Source: Colius striatus (taxonomy: Eukaryota > Chordata > Aves > Coliiformes > Coliidae). From it: a stretch of DNA of 64,000 nt. The notes under the pieces are model-generated. The model did not search any database. It had not been told where the DNA came from and saw nothing but the letters and a program-made list of their open reading frames with translations. Location of the stretch: positions 2,922,513 to 2,986,512 of the forward strand of contig NC_084781.1 in NCBI RefSeq assembly GCF_028858725.1, given 5' to 3'. Below are positions 1-13,400 of this stretch, piece by piece (position 1 is the first letter of the stretch; every line of letters begins with the position of its first letter). The position numbers and the translations under genes are program-made.

Positions 1-1024
1 TCCTCTTCAGTCAGGCTTTCAGAAACACTTGTCAGTCTTGCAATCCCACTACAGAAAGGCAAAAGGTGATTTCTGCTGCCAATCCAGGAATAGCAGGTCT
101 CTCCTTCCCCGATGCCTCTGTGCTAATGTGGGACAAATGAGCCCGGGAAGGAGACAACAGCCCCTTGGCACTGAATGCATCAAAGTTCAGACCTGCTATT
201 TCGGGGATTGCTTTAAATGGGGTCAGTGTTGGCAGTGCCAAGATGATGGGAGCCAACAACATAGCTGCAAAAGGTATGAGGAGGTGGATCTCCACAGGAA
301 AAACAAAAAGCTCCCAGGCTGCATCTGGACCTCAGATAAACAGCTCAGGGAGTGTCTGTGTCATCTGCAGCGTCTGGACCTTGGTCCTTGCCTGTCCCAC
401 TCACACAGCCCCTGTTTCTTCTTGAAGGGTTGCCAGACAAAGCACGGGGAAGCTGCACTGCTGGGGTTTGCAGGAATCTGCCTCGGATTCTGGGAAGAGC
501 AAAGTGTTTCTGGGTGAAAATGCCAAAGAAACACAGTCCAGGGAAGCCCCTCTCACAATAGCCAAGTTCTGAACATGGAGTGAGGCAGAAACCCAGACGA
601 AGAAAGAGGACATAGGCCCTATTGACCTCTGAGGGGCGATGCTTTCCTTTCTCTCCTCTCTTGCATCCCAACCCACTTTCCTTAGCACATCCCTCTTTTT
701 GCCCCCTCAGCAGCACCTCGTGCACAGCCTCCCCCTTCTCCCAGGTCCCTGCGGGACACTTGAGCGATTTAAGCTGTTCTCTGGGTTCCTGGGTTTAAAA
801 GAGAGAGGGGATGGAGGAGGAGGGTGTCTGGAAAGCTCTTATTTGTGTTGATAATAAGCCGTTTGCAAAGCACTCCCCTCGCCTTGTGAGATGCATTAAG
901 GAAAGTTGGCCTTATCTCTGCGCTGGAAATGGACTTGGGGAAGGAGGCACGGTGCCTGCCAGAGTTTAATCTCATTTAGGCACACAAATTTGCATGATAG
1001 AAAATGGTGGAATTTTAGTGCTCA

Positions 1025-1043
1025 GAAAGAAAGAAAGAAAGAA
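1025..1043 (+). repeat. (GAAA)n microsatellite, short
   Basis: Between four and five AGAA units followed by GGGCGGG. Confidence 0.85.
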
Positions 1044-1923
1044 GGGCGGGTGGGGAAAATGAAAAGAAAATAAAAAGGCAGGCAACTGGGGGATATTAGG
1101 CTTTCTGCTGCTTTATCAGTTTCCCTGGCCGTATCTGGCTCTTTTCTGTTGTCACTGGAGCAACTAATCACCCCCTCCCCTTTTGTTTGGTGTAAATGAG
1201 TTTTCCCACTCCTTCCGGGGCTGGGTTAATCTGCAAATCCCTGCCTTTGTTTGGGAGTTAATTACCTGCTCTGTCAGAGTCGCAGGTGACAGGGGTCTGT
1301 GGGGTGGCAGGGGGCACACGTGGCACGGCGGTGGGCGCACGTGGGTGGCACCTTGTCCCGCTCCTGGGCATCGCTCTGCGCTGTGTGCTGGCGAGATAAA
1401 GCCGAGCTGAGGCCGCGCTGCCCCACGCAGCTTTGTTTCAAACCACCCAACTCCGGCCCAATTAATTGTGCCTTTGATGGCAGAAGGCCCTTCGGCCCGG
1501 GAGGGAGGAGGAGGATGACTTTTTCGTGGTGCTTTCTCTGCCTTGTGCCAGGGGCACGGGGGAGATGCCGTTGTGAAGGATCAGGCCTTGCTGCAGTCAG
1601 CATCCTGCTTGGCTGAAGGCCTGAGGGTGGCTGGCGGGGAAAGCTGGGGAGAGGGCAACGTGTGGCTTGTGCCTGGAAGATGATCAGACCGTGTTTTGCA
1701 CAGAAGCTTTGGCACTGCACTGCCAAAGACACCGGTGCTGGGGGTGAGGAGAAGCAGAGGGGTTTGTAACTCAGTGGCAGTGAGGATGTCTAGACCTTGG
1801 CCGTGGATGAAGCCATAGGCTGGAGTTTGACACTGGGCAGGATGCTTCCCAGCAAACCACAGGAGCTGCTGCTGGCATGGGCTTTTCTGCTGTGCCCCAG
1901 GAGGGCAACTGTCCTTTCTACAG

Positions 1924-2330
1924 TCACAGAATCCTGGAGTGCTGGGGGTCAGAAGGGCCCTGCAGAGCTCATCCAGCCCAGCCCCCCGCTACAGCAGGTT
2001 CCCCTGGCTCAGGGGGCACAGGAACATGTCCAGATGGGGTTGGAAACCTCCTGAGAAGGAGCCTCCACACCCTCCGTGGGCAGCCTGGGCCAGGGCTCCC
2101 TCACCTCAGCACCAAAGGAGCGTTTTCTTGTGTTTAAATGGAACTTTTTGTGTTTCAACTTGTGCCCCTTAGCCCATGTCTGGTCACTGGAGACAGAAAA
2201 AGCTTCTCCCCATCCTCTTGGCATCCAGTCTTTAGGGGTTTATCAGCATTGATAAGGACCCTTCTCAGCCTTCTCCAGGCGAAACAGTCCCAAGTCCTGC
2301 AGCCTTTCCTCATAAGAAAGATGTTCCTGC
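1924..2330 (-). mobile_element. CR1 LINE 3' fragment
   Basis: It starts TCACAGAATC and continues with the avian CR1 antisense pattern (TCATCCAGCC, CAGGTTCCCC, CTCCCTCACCTCAG, CTTCTCCAGG). It is truncated with no reverse-transcriptase frame. Confidence 0.85.
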
Positions 2331-2726
2331 AAAAGCAGGTTCAGGCAATGCTTTCTAAAGGCATGCAGAGAGCTGGGAGCTCCCCCCTCCCTCAAACTGG
2401 TGGAGGAGAGGAAACCAGGAAATCTAAATCCCTCTTTGCTTCGCCTGTGCTCTCAGCCGCTTTGACTGATGCGTTCCTTCCCCTTCTCTCTTTTGTTGCT
2501 AATCACCGTCCGTCCCTCAAAGCAGCTTTTCCCTTTGTACAGTGCTGCTGGGGATGGCTGCAGGTCTCCCACGCACTGTCCTAGTTGTTGGCTTTGTTAT
2601 CCGTGTTGTGCTCTGTCTCTGTTGCTGCGGCTGGATCTCCCCCACTCCCAAGGTTACCAGCCCTCTCTCCTTTGCCAGGGGCCCGTGGGTTTAACCCACT
2701 GATGTCCTGGTCTGTGCTTCTCCGTG

Positions 2727-2927
2727 GAGCGGCCTTGGGCTCCCTCCGGCCTCCCCCAAGTCACTTGACCTCTTTGCAAATCCATTTAACATCTGTGAAG
2801 CCGAGATAATAATTGTCACCTACTTCACAGGGGGGTTGATGAGGATTAATTCATTAATGTCGACAGAGGTCTTTGAAGATGGAATGCACTATCTGAGAGC
2901 TAAACATTATTATTAATTAGCAATTAT
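2727..2927 (+). mobile_element. MIR-like SINE
   Basis: GGCCTTGGGC, AAGTCACTTGACCTCT, GAGATAATAATTGTCACCTA, TGAGGATTAATTCATTAATG and the ATTATTATT end follow MIR order. It is an old, diverged amniote-wide element. Confidence 0.6.
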
Positions 2928-4039
2928 ATCGTGGGGCAGGAGTTGGAGGGGGGGGAACAGAGACTCCAGAGCCTGTACTGGTAGTGCTTGCTCTGGGCTC
3001 ACACGCCTGCCCTTGCTGCAGATCTGCTGCGTCCCACCAGGGACGTGTCCCACTCCTGCTGCGCCACATCCACCCTCCCACAGCCACTGGTGCAGGGGTA
3101 AGGGTGAGTGGGAAGGATGGGGAGACAAACTAATGCTTGAGTTTAGAAAGAGGGCAAGATGGTAACAGAGGTAGTGAGAAGGTATCCTCTGTGTTTGCCT
3201 GGTGATGCTGGCAGACCAGGCACCGCCAGAGCCATGGGAGGATGTATCCTGTTCCCAGGGAGAAATAATTGGCAGGAGAATGGAGTGAGGGGAAGGAAGA
3301 GCCAGTGATTCATAGGCCACACAGCCCGTTTTCATTTCCTTGGTGGTGTTCTCTGGCGTACACCAAGGCTGTGGCTGATTTCTCTGGGTTTGTGCCCCGA
3401 CAAGCTGCTGGTGCTGTCATCCAGCTCCCCAGAGCAGTGCTGACGCCAACCCTGTGCACTCCCCACAGTGCAGACAGCAAAGAGGTGCCCACTGGGGCCA
3501 TTTCCACCTCCAGCACTCCCATGGCTCTGCTGTTTCCCTTCTCCTCAGCGTGCTGGTGGCAGCAAGGTGAGCTCAGTGTAACTCACTTTGCTAAACTCTC
3601 TTCGCCGCCGCCTCGGAGATGAGCAGAGCCGCCGAGGCTGCTCTCTGATCACTCCTCTTCTAGAAAACAAGAGCTTACTTCTCTTTGAACCTTCCTGAGC
3701 ATGTAAGCTCCCGGCAGCCCCCTTCACCCGTCCTCTCCAAAGGCTTTCAGGCAGAGGTCGCCCGCCTCACCCGGAGCCATTCAGCAGCCACTCAGCTAAT
3801 CCCTTCTGCAGAGCGGCTGAGCCCGGGAGGCCGGCGGCACGCTGCGCCGACTCGAGTTGTCTGCAGGTCTGGTGCTCACCTCCTGCACAGCGGGTCCCCC
3901 TCCTTCCTCAAGGACTTGGAGCTGGAGGAGGTGGCCCAACAGCCCCCCGCGTCTCCGGGACGCTCACGGGACATCTCCCACCGCTGCGTTCCAGCTCCTG
4001 GAGTACAGTGATAATGCTGGTTTGGGGGGGTTTAGTGAG

Positions 4040-4420
4040 GTCACTGCAGTTTAATGTTACTGCAGTAATCTCTTTTGTTTTACCACATTAAAATACTTGT
4101 GGTGGAACGGTCGGGGCCGCCGTAATGCGATTCCTCTCCCCTTAATGTTACCGTTACCACGGCAACGCTAATGGCGGCTTGATACCCTTATCGCAATTTA
4201 ATCTGGCGACAATCAAATTAAGGGTAGAACAGTGAGACCCCCCCCAACAATGTAACGTTACTACAGCGACGGCGTCGCGCTCGTGATGGCGGGAGCCGAG
4301 CCAAACCCCTCTGCCGGAGCGCAGCGTCGGGTACCGGCGCTTTGCCGTCGCCACGGCAACGCGGAGCATCCGCGGTGGGGCGGGGGGTGAATGGGAGGAG
4401 ACGTCACCCCTGTGCCGGTG
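4040..4420. promoter_or_regulatory. CpG-rich intronic patch with paired RFX X-boxes
   Basis: Two sequences match the X-box consensus GTNRCC-N2-RGYAAC exactly: GTTACCACGGCAAC at 4153-4166 and GTCGCCACGGCAAC at 4347-4360. The patch also has perfect palindromes TTACTGCAGTAA (4057-4068) and GTAACGTTAC (4252-4261) and many CpGs in otherwise CpG-poor intron. X-boxes bind RFX factors (established knowledge). An enhancer or alternative promoter role is inferred. Confidence 0.5.
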
Positions 4421-7400
4421 ATACCCCCGGGGTTGTCAGCAAAGGGGAAGGTTCCACGGATATCAAGTCACCTTATTTGCCTAATTCCACGGTTGTGGTG
4501 ATTTTGTTGTCCGGGTTTTTCTTCTCGTCCCTCCTCTGGCGGAGCTCTGGGGAGCGGGGTCTGGTTTTTAGCGGCAGTAAGTCTCTGCAGGGAAGGATTT
4601 AAAGCACTGCCTCCATCCAGTTCCAGATCCTTCTGCCCGGCGTTTTATAGCATGTGGCTGTTATGGAGCGATAACGTTTTATATTTCTATGTCATCTTTC
4701 ATTGTGAAGGATCCCGGCACAAGCTACAAATTATTGCTGCGCTGCAGGGCCAGGCAGGCAACTCGGCACACGCTGCGTGCCAGAGGAGGGGGTTTCATAC
4801 AAGGGCACTTTGCTGCCCCAGCAAGATACTATCAGCTGGGTATTAATACCCATGGAAGTGAGAGCATCCTTTGCTCTGAGGATTTACCCAGAGTCCCCAG
4901 ACTTGGTGAGATAGGACAGGAGTTTTTGTGCATCTCGAGCTGCGTGCCCCAAACTGAACCCGCCTGGGTGGGCGTGGGGAAAACTCCCCCCATTCCCAGC
5001 TGGCAGCACAGCATGGACTGGGACTGGAAAGGCTTGGTGCAGGTGGTGGGATGGGCAGACAGCGAGGATTTCTGCTGCAAAAGCCGTTTAATATTGCAGT
5101 GCTGGTTGTTGCAGGGCACACAGGGCAGCTCAGCATCGGTCACCAGGGCTTCCTGCGACCCCAGGCAGGGGAGGGGTGAGGCTGAATGTGTCTCAAGCAA
5201 GTGGTGTCCTGGCAGGGGCTGTGGAGTTGAACATCGTGGAGCATCTCAGCCTCCCTCCTTCAGCATGATCTCATGGGGCTCATCCCAAATCTCAGCCCAA
5301 ATGGCTCCGAGGCAGCTCATAGGCGTCAGCAGAGCGTGGTGCCAGGGTAGCTGTTGCTTTGCACAAGGCTCAGGTGACATCTCTGTACCACGCTGCAGTT
5401 TTCTGCAGCCTCCAGGGGAGGGAGGCAGAGCTGTCGCCTGTTCGCAGCATCACGGCCACGTCCTTGCCGCATCCCTCTTCGTGCCCAGGGATGCGTGCTG
5501 GCCGTGCCGCCGTGCCTGCCAGCCCCCTGGCATGCCCCTGGTGCTTGCTTGCACCCCTGAACCGATCCCCCCTGCTCCCTCCCAGCATCTCAGGAGGTCT
5601 CCATCCTCTGACAGCTCCTCTGTGTGCACGTCTGCAACCTGCATTGGGCTGTGCTGCTGCTGCCTGCCTGCGTTTCACAAGCCCAACCTCCAGCCCTAGC
5701 ACAAATCTGGGCCTGTTCAGCACGGCAGCTGCTCAGCTCCCCTTGTGCATCAGCATTTGATCTCTCTCCATGGGTATTTGGACTCTGACCACCGCAGTAA
5801 TTCCTTGTTTGTCCTTTAATAAAAGACCCGTGAGCCCCCTTGACACCGGAGCTGGAATCAGTGGGTCCCAGGGCGTCCCGTGTGCCAGCTCGTCGTGGCA
5901 ATCTGGTGCTGCAGCCGTCCTGCCAAATCGGCTCCTCCGGGAGTTACATGTTTGAAAACACGAGCAGCGGCTCATCTCCCATTCGGTGTTTTTCTCCATC
6001 ATTTGCTTTATTAAATATTGATTTTCTGTTACATTATTAAACCTTAAGTCCTGAGCATAAATTCAGAGTTGATACTTTAATCTGACTCTTCTTTTTTGGC
6101 CTTTAGAGCTGATTTTTCTGGCCATTCCCCTCAGAGGCAAGTCCAGAAGCAAAAGGCTGTTGTGGATTCAGAGAGCAGGAGCAGGGGGCTCTTCCCAAGG
6201 GAGTTTGCCATGTTTGGGGATCCTGGGTTGTGATCCTGCACAGGCCACGGGGGAAAGGATTTTGAGGAGGCATCAGCCAGACTTTTCAGGGACTGTTGTA
6301 TGTTATTGGCCTGGGGGAATGATTTACTCCTCCTTTTTGTGTTATGATGGTGTAGAGAGATTGCAGTCTGAAAGGGGAGATTCATCTGGAGCCACTGCGT
6401 GGGCAGGGAGGCATCCCTCCACGTGCAAGCTCTGCTTGCTCCCTTGGGTTTGCTACTTTGCTCTGCCAAGATGGCCATGCTGGGGAGCAGTGCTGTCTGC
6501 TGGGACTGGAAGCCACAGATGGCAGTGACTTGTCCTAAATGCATCTTTTAAAACTCAGCTCCTGGGCCATGCTGTACAAAGCTGTGCTCTGCTCTCCTAC
6601 AGCTCCCCAGCAAAGCTGGCCTCGGCCAAAACTACAGGCAAAGCCAGAGGGATATGTGGGTGGTGGGACTGTTGCCAGCACCAGCCTCCAGAAAGCCACC
6701 AAGACAGGCAGGACCAGTGCGAGTGGCCACCAGCACGTCCCTCTACTAGCCAAGGTGGATTGTGCTGACCCACACCAGCTGGGCCCCTTCTGTATCGGAG
6801 AGCTGCACGCAGCCAGCCGCTGCCAGAGCCCCGAGCTGCCAGCAACCAGGTGTCTGAACATGTTTCCAGAGCCAAGATGACTCCTCAGCCAAAAGGGAGG
6901 AGGGGAAAGCAGTGTGGCAGCGCTGGCAGGTTCGAGAGGATTAAAAAAGAAAAGGCAGGGGGAGGCTTGCAAATGGCTTTTGGATCCCTATCCAAACGGG
7001 GCAATGCAGGGTGGCATGAAACCCGCGCCTGGCAGCCGGCACGCTGAGCAGTGATTTAAACCCGGGCTCCCAGCGGCAGGGAAAGAGGCAGAGGGGGAAG
7101 CAGATGTGAATACAATGCTGGAGATAAAGGAGAGGCCAAGGGAACAGCTGCTGGAGAGTCAGCCCGGCCCTGTCGCCTCCCACAGCGGGCACAGAGTGCT
7201 TGAAAACCTCCAGCAAACAGCTGTGAGCTTAAGGACGGGCTGGAGCGGGTGGCAGAGCCCCAGGGAGAATGAGGGCGAGGACCAGGGGACACTGTGGTGA
7301 TTTCTGCACTACTGTTGCATTGGTCTAGAAGGAAGGATTGCAGCTTGGAGAAGGGGAGTTGCATTGAAACACTGGGAGAGCTGTGATCTCATTTGATCCT

Positions 7401-9958
7401 CCTTTTCCTGTATGTTCTGGTGCTGCAGTGGAGGAGAAAGAGGAGGAGAGTAGCAAGGGGGGAACAAAAAGGCAAGAACCTTTGGAAAAGGCTGAACACG
7501 GTCCTTGAAATGTTTCTGGTTTGGGTTTTCCTGGTCTGGCTGGTTGTCTGTCTGAGAAGCTGGTGGCCTGTCTGCCCTGTCCCTGATAAACGAGGTGGCT
7601 TTGTTCATTAGTGCAGGGTCAGATCCCTGGAAGAGCCCTCCAGCACGTCCCCACGGGGTGCAGGTGAGAAGACAGGGCGGGCTCGTTGTCCTGAGCAGAT
7701 CCACGAGCTCATTTTTCATGTCTGGGTCGCCGGTCCCATCACTCCAACAATGGAGATGCCCAGAAGGCTTCATCTCTGGGTTCTCCTTTCTCTCAGTAGC
7801 ATCTAGTGTAAGACTGGGATGAAGCAGTGGAGGTGGCAGACCCCACCCTGACTTGCTGTCCTCCATGAGATGAGATGAACAGGTCTCAATCCACTTCTCT
7901 CACTGCCAAACCCTCCTTGCCTGGACCAGCCTCGAGATGAGGGGTCAACACAGATGTCTTCTCCGTGGTTTGCCTTTGCAATCCTTCAGCCTTTCATCTT
8001 CCTTTTCTTTTGCCAACGCTCAGCTGGTGGAATTAAGCCTTCTCATGCAGTATTTCCCTTCACTGTCTGTCTTTTTCGGACGAGTCCGTCTGAAATATTC
8101 TCTCTCTTCTCTCCTTCAGCAGCAGGGCTATATAATTGATGGCCTCGCCAAGTTTTCTGAGCTGAACATGAAACCCTTCCTTCCTTGGCTCCTAGCAGAG
8201 TTCATTACTTTCTGAAAAGCTTCGTTGTCTGTTTGTGCTGAGATGATTGTTGTTGTGGAGGGGAGGAATATTGTCAGCGGGGAGAGAAAGGGGAGGAGGG
8301 GCTGGATTTGGCCAGGACTGCTTTGTAATCAAATCCTGCTCTCTTTCTATTTTAGCAAATTTTCGAGTGGAACAAAACTCAGGCCTCTAATTAACGTGCA
8401 GTGAGAGGTTGTCTCGCTCTTGGGGGTGGTAGGAAAGCGCTGCTTTGCAAATTGCCTGCGAGAGCGATGCTCAGCCCCAGGCAGGGGCTGCTCCAGCCGC
8501 CACGGGCGTCGTATTTGGGGTTCTTGGTGAGCCTGTCGCAGTCGTCTTTCCCAAATCTTTGCATCCCAGGAGCTGCTCTGGGAAGGACGAGCCCTGAGCA
8601 GAGCTGGTAGGGTCCCTCCAGCACCGTGGTCTCCTCGTTCTGGTCCTGGGGATCACGGGCAGGGTGTGTTTTTTGCACGATGCAAATCGCTTTCTGCGCC
8701 TTTCATCCTTTTCTGCGAGACGAAGCAGAAAGTGCTTTCTCTGGTTTGCCCTCCGCCTGTGCTGCTTCTGGCTCCCTGTATACCCCCCTGGTTTTTCAGC
8801 ACTTAAAACACAGCAAGGCTGAGGTGATTACAAGGATTGGAGATGCAGTGACACTTCCCTGCCAACAAGTAATTGATTTATTAAAGACATTACAATACAT
8901 TCATGGTTGAGCGTCAGAGTTTCCTTTGAACTCGCTGGAAAATCCAAAGGGATTGTGCCTGTTCGCAAGTACCACAGGCAGAATAAATCTGCTCTCCTTC
9001 TTCCCCCTCCCTCCCTCCACCCTACCCCACCACAATTTCATTTCCCTTTAACTGGCACGAGTAAATATCACAGCTCGACAACTCCGGTCCAGTGACCGGT
9101 GTGATCCAATTTAATAGTGTTTAAAAATGGGGGGGAAGGAAAAACAAAATCAAAGTGATTGTTAACCAAATGGAAATGTAAGATTTCATACCCAGGCTGC
9201 CTTGGGGAGGAGAGGGAGAATGAAGGGAGGGTGCGGGGGATGTAGACAAATGGACTAGATAAAAAATAATGGAAAGTAACTTAATTAAAGAGGCTCGAGC
9301 CAAGTTGAAAACAGTAAAGGGTTTTGAATCGGAGAACCACAGGTCTGAGAAATGAAAGGGAAAGAGGAGAGAATGGGAACTGGGGATAAAGAGCATCCAA
9401 AATTATTAAAGGGGAGGAGAAGTAGACGTAGGAAGGAAGGGGTACAGAGAGTCCTGTGAAGAGCCAGGAGCACGTGGGGAATAGACAGGGCTATTGAGCC
9501 ATTAAAGACAAACAGGGAAATTAAAGGATGCTCTGGGGGGAGATAACTCCCCCATGGCTTTTCTGGCGTTCTCAGAGGGATGAGTGTGGGCAAGAAGGCG
9601 GCTCAAGGGCTCTGTTGAGAAGAGGAAAATGCAGGAGCAGTCCTAATGGGAAAGGAGAGCGGGGCACAGGGATGTCCCTGCCTTGCGGCAGCATCCCTCC
9701 CTCCTTTCCCTTTCAGCTCTGTCCAGCCTTGCTCTGTTTGGGTTGAAATTCAGTAATGACATTTTAATTGCCCCTCTGTGTCTGTGGATATCCTGCTGTG
9801 CTCTCTACAGCCCAATGGCTCGTTCTGTGCCCGTTGGAAGTACCTGGCCTGGCAGCCATCCCCATGCCTTTTCCATGACTCCCAAAGCATCATGGAGCCT
9901 GAAAAGCAGGTGCTGATGGAGCATCGATCCAAACAGGAGCTTTTGGGCCATTTGCTCT

Positions 9959-10035
9959 CCAGGCCTCATTTTTCCATCTGTAAAGTGGGGATAATAACAC
10001 TCCCTTGTCTCACCAGGCGTTTTGATGATAGGGTT
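9959..10035 (+). mobile_element. MIR-like SINE fragment
   Basis: TTTTCCATCTGTAAAGTGGG followed by GATAATAACACTCCC matches the MIR core-to-3' region. Confidence 0.6.
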
Positions 10036-10339
10036 GTGGGCAGAGCCTGAGAAAGCAGAGGTGGTGATGTGCAAGGTACAGAGAGAAGCTGGGAACCTGC
10101 AGGAAAGGGTTGTCCTGGAGGCACGTGAGCAGAGGAGATGAATTCAGGCAGCAGAGACTAACCTTACCTCTGTCATTGCTGACGTTTCTGAGAGCTCGCT
10201 CTTGCAGTTGCCAAGAGCACTCCATTAAGGGCATTTTAAGGCATGGCAAGGATGGGGTGAGTCATCACACGAACTCTGGATTGCTGGATCTTGTTTCTGG
10301 CAGCTTTGGCCAAGTCTTGGATCAGTCCTCTGGGTTTTT

Positions 10340-10425
10340 GGAGGTAGTTGGTGTGTTGGGTCAGGGGGTTGGACTGGATGAGCTCTAGAAGTCCCTTCCA
10401 ATCCCAACCATTGGGGGATTCTGTG
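10340..10425 (+). mobile_element. CR1 LINE 3' end fragment
   Basis: GGTTGGACTGGATGAGCTC, then CCTTCCAATCCCAACCATT and GGATTCTGTGG, form the typical CR1 3' terminus. Confidence 0.75.
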
Positions 10426-13400
10426 GCTAAGGGGAGGAAGGTGGACCCGCCTCTGCTAGAGCCATGGGTGGGTTCACAAGTCTTCCTACAACCCTGGCAC
10501 AGTGAGGTCTGAGGGTGTCAAGGATGTTGCAGAGGAGCTTGGGGAGGGCAGGAGGGATTGAAATAGATAGAGGCAAAAGGGATGCAGACCCAGAAGATAA
10601 CAAATAGACTTCACTTGAGATTCAATCAAATCTTGGGACTCTCACTCGGTTCCACGTTAACGCAGTGAATCTCGATGGCTTTTGAAGCCAAACCACCAGG
10701 TACCCGGCGTCTGTTGCGGCATTTCGGGAAGCCCCACGCATCCTCCTGCCTTCCCCGGGCACAGGCGAATTAGATTAGTGTCAGTGTGGAAAGTGTAATC
10801 ATAAACACTTAATTTGTGCTCGAGACGGGGGAGAGGGAGCACGAGCGCGAGAGAGCGGAGATAAGAACAAATATGCAAGAGCATAGTGTGTTTTTAATGG
10901 AAGGGAGATTTATTTCTCTCTGTGTCTTTTTAAGCCTCTAGATAGATCATAAAAAAAACCCAACCCAACCCACACACAACCTGTCTGCCTGAAATAGCTG
11001 AAATGTAATTTAAAGAGCATCATTTTAACTAATACTTCACTTCAGAGACACCTGCCCTATATTCATTGGAGATGCAGGCTGCATTAGAGCATCTGATTTA
11101 TCTTTGGAAAGGATGTTTGAGCTCCTTTGTTCCCGCCGGGTCCCTTTTGAGGAGGGAAGTGGCACAGGGCTGGTTCAGCACGCTCAGCCCTCTGTGTGAT
11201 GCCCTCTCCTCGTGGACAGAGAGCTGGGGGGGGTAAGGGAGACCCCCCACACTGTCCCCATGACCATGGGCTCTGGGTATCTCATCATCTTATACGCCTT
11301 TTTGGTTTTAATAAGCCTGCAAGGAAGAGAAATATCATGGTGTTGATAGAGAGATGAGAGTTTTGCCCAAGCCCGCTCTGGCGGAGCAGGGAGCAGCCCA
11401 GGCATGAAGCCATCCTTCTCTGCAGCTTAGTGACCCACAGCAAGGAGGTTTTTCTAACAATAGAAGAAAATGCCACAAATCACAGCAGAGGGAAGACTCC
11501 AATGTCATCGTGAGTCCCTCAGGAGGTGGCAGCACACGGGCTGGTCCCAGACAGCCCCCAGCTCCTGGGCAGCTTGCTTCTGCTGGGGAATAGCTATCAA
11601 GGACGAGGGAGTGTGGGGACGAGTGGGAGGAAAGATGGGGAGAGGAGAGCTCCTGTCAAATCCCTAGCTCGCCCTTTCTGATCTGAAGTTCACTTGTAAT
11701 ATTTTTCTCTGCTCGGGTTGCTAATGCGTTTTGTTCTCCAGAGTGTGCGTGGCCCGGCTTCCCGCACAGCCTTTAATTAGTTTCTGGATGATGACATCTC
11801 CACTGAGAATCGTCTCGTCGTGTCCCTCCGATCTCGAGGGGAGATAAAGGAATCTAATAAAGACATTCAGCATGTCTAGGTGATGGGTTTGACAAGCTTT
11901 GTATTAACAAGAAGTCATGTTGAAACTTTTCCTCGGGTGCCCTCGGCGCGCTGCGGCTCGTCCCTACGCGCCGGGACTTTGCCCTGGGGGGGTCTGATGG
12001 AGCTTCCGCCGGTGGCTGGTGAGATGAGAGGGACAGAGCTGCATCCCCTAGCAGGGTGAGACAGAGTCTGTCAATTTGACGGTCACCGTGGCGGTAGTTG
12101 TGATAGAGGCTGCCGTGCCTGGAGGAGAGGTGTCGATAACCTGAGGAGGCGGTGCGGGTGTCTGAAGGTTTCGAGATCTTTCAATTTTCTGCCTTTCATC
12201 GGGCGTCGTGTGACTTGCAGGGGGAATCCCAGGTGGCTGGGAGTGCAGCAACTGGAAACTAGATCCTTGCTCCGTGCTGAAAATGAGATCTGTCTAGACA
12301 GGGAGCTGAGCCATCGCACAGCCCTTGGTCCTCTGCATTTCTGCATGGTTACTGAGGCAAAAACTGTATGACGTCTTTATGGGGTTCTGTGAGGGTTTTG
12401 GGTGCTGTGGGGGCTTGGGATTTGGGGCTTTGGAAGAGGGGTATGAAGCACTTTATAAGGGAGAATCAGCATCATTAGACTCCTTTTAGAGAAGGGAATA
12501 AAGTCCAGAGCAGTGCCATGACTTCCTTTGGGCATCATAGTGTGAAAGCAGATCTCGACTCTCCCAAACGTGAACAGTGGATTCTGCCTGCTCTGTGAAG
12601 CTCTTTACTGACAATACTCATGCTGAGCAAACTGTGACTTGGTTCCCCAAAGGCCTGGGGCTTGGTGTCAGGTGTTTCTTCCTTTCTGTGGTAGGAAAAA
12701 AAAGATGTAGATCCCTTTTAGAGCCTTGAGAGCAGGCAACCAAATCTAGCCAAGCAGCATCATGGGTCCTTAGAGTAGGAGTAATCTGGATCCAGGCTGG
12801 TGACCTGGACCCATCCAAAAGTCACCAAAAAGTCCTTTTGCTGGAGAACCTCCTCTCCTCCTGTGCCACGTTTCTTCTGGCATCTCCCTCGTTGCCTGCC
12901 GTAGGAGTATAGCTGATTTATGCTGTCGTAAGTGGAATCAGATTGGGCTCCCTTTTGGCACTTAGCTATAAAGTTTGCCTGCAGAAACCCTGCTGCTTAT
13001 GCGGTGAATTATCCCCGCGTTCACAAATACTTTCCTAATGAATGATTGGAAACGTCTCGTTTCCCCCCTTCCTCCTCTGAGTTATTAGGATGCTGTGCTG
13101 TATAACCTGCTGCAGAGACGGGCGTAAAAAATCCCGTGTCCTCCAAGCTTGGGGAGAGCTTTGCTGCGCCACGAGCTGTTGTCTGCCTGGGAAATCATTC
13201 AGACACATCTCAGTGCCGTATGACACGTCTCATTATGCTTCACTTTAAAAGGAGCAATTGCCATTAGTTATTTATTAATTGCTTATTAAGGTCGTTACAT
13301 ACGTCCTTTTCGTTTCCAGGCTGCTTTCTTCACCTCTTTGGCTGTCTCCAGGTTTGCACAGAGGCAAAGCCGAGGTGGTGATGGTAGAGGCAGCCCCAAG

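Noticed and set aside
1303..1317. CTCF-like core (GGCAGGGGGCAC)
   Set aside because: Several mismatches to the full motif; not enough without ChIP or conservation.
4689..5699. 336-codon plus-strand open frame
   Set aside because: Low-complexity Ser/Cys/Pro/Gly composition, no family motifs, no splice context matching NTM, and it sits in GC-rich intron where long chance frames are common.
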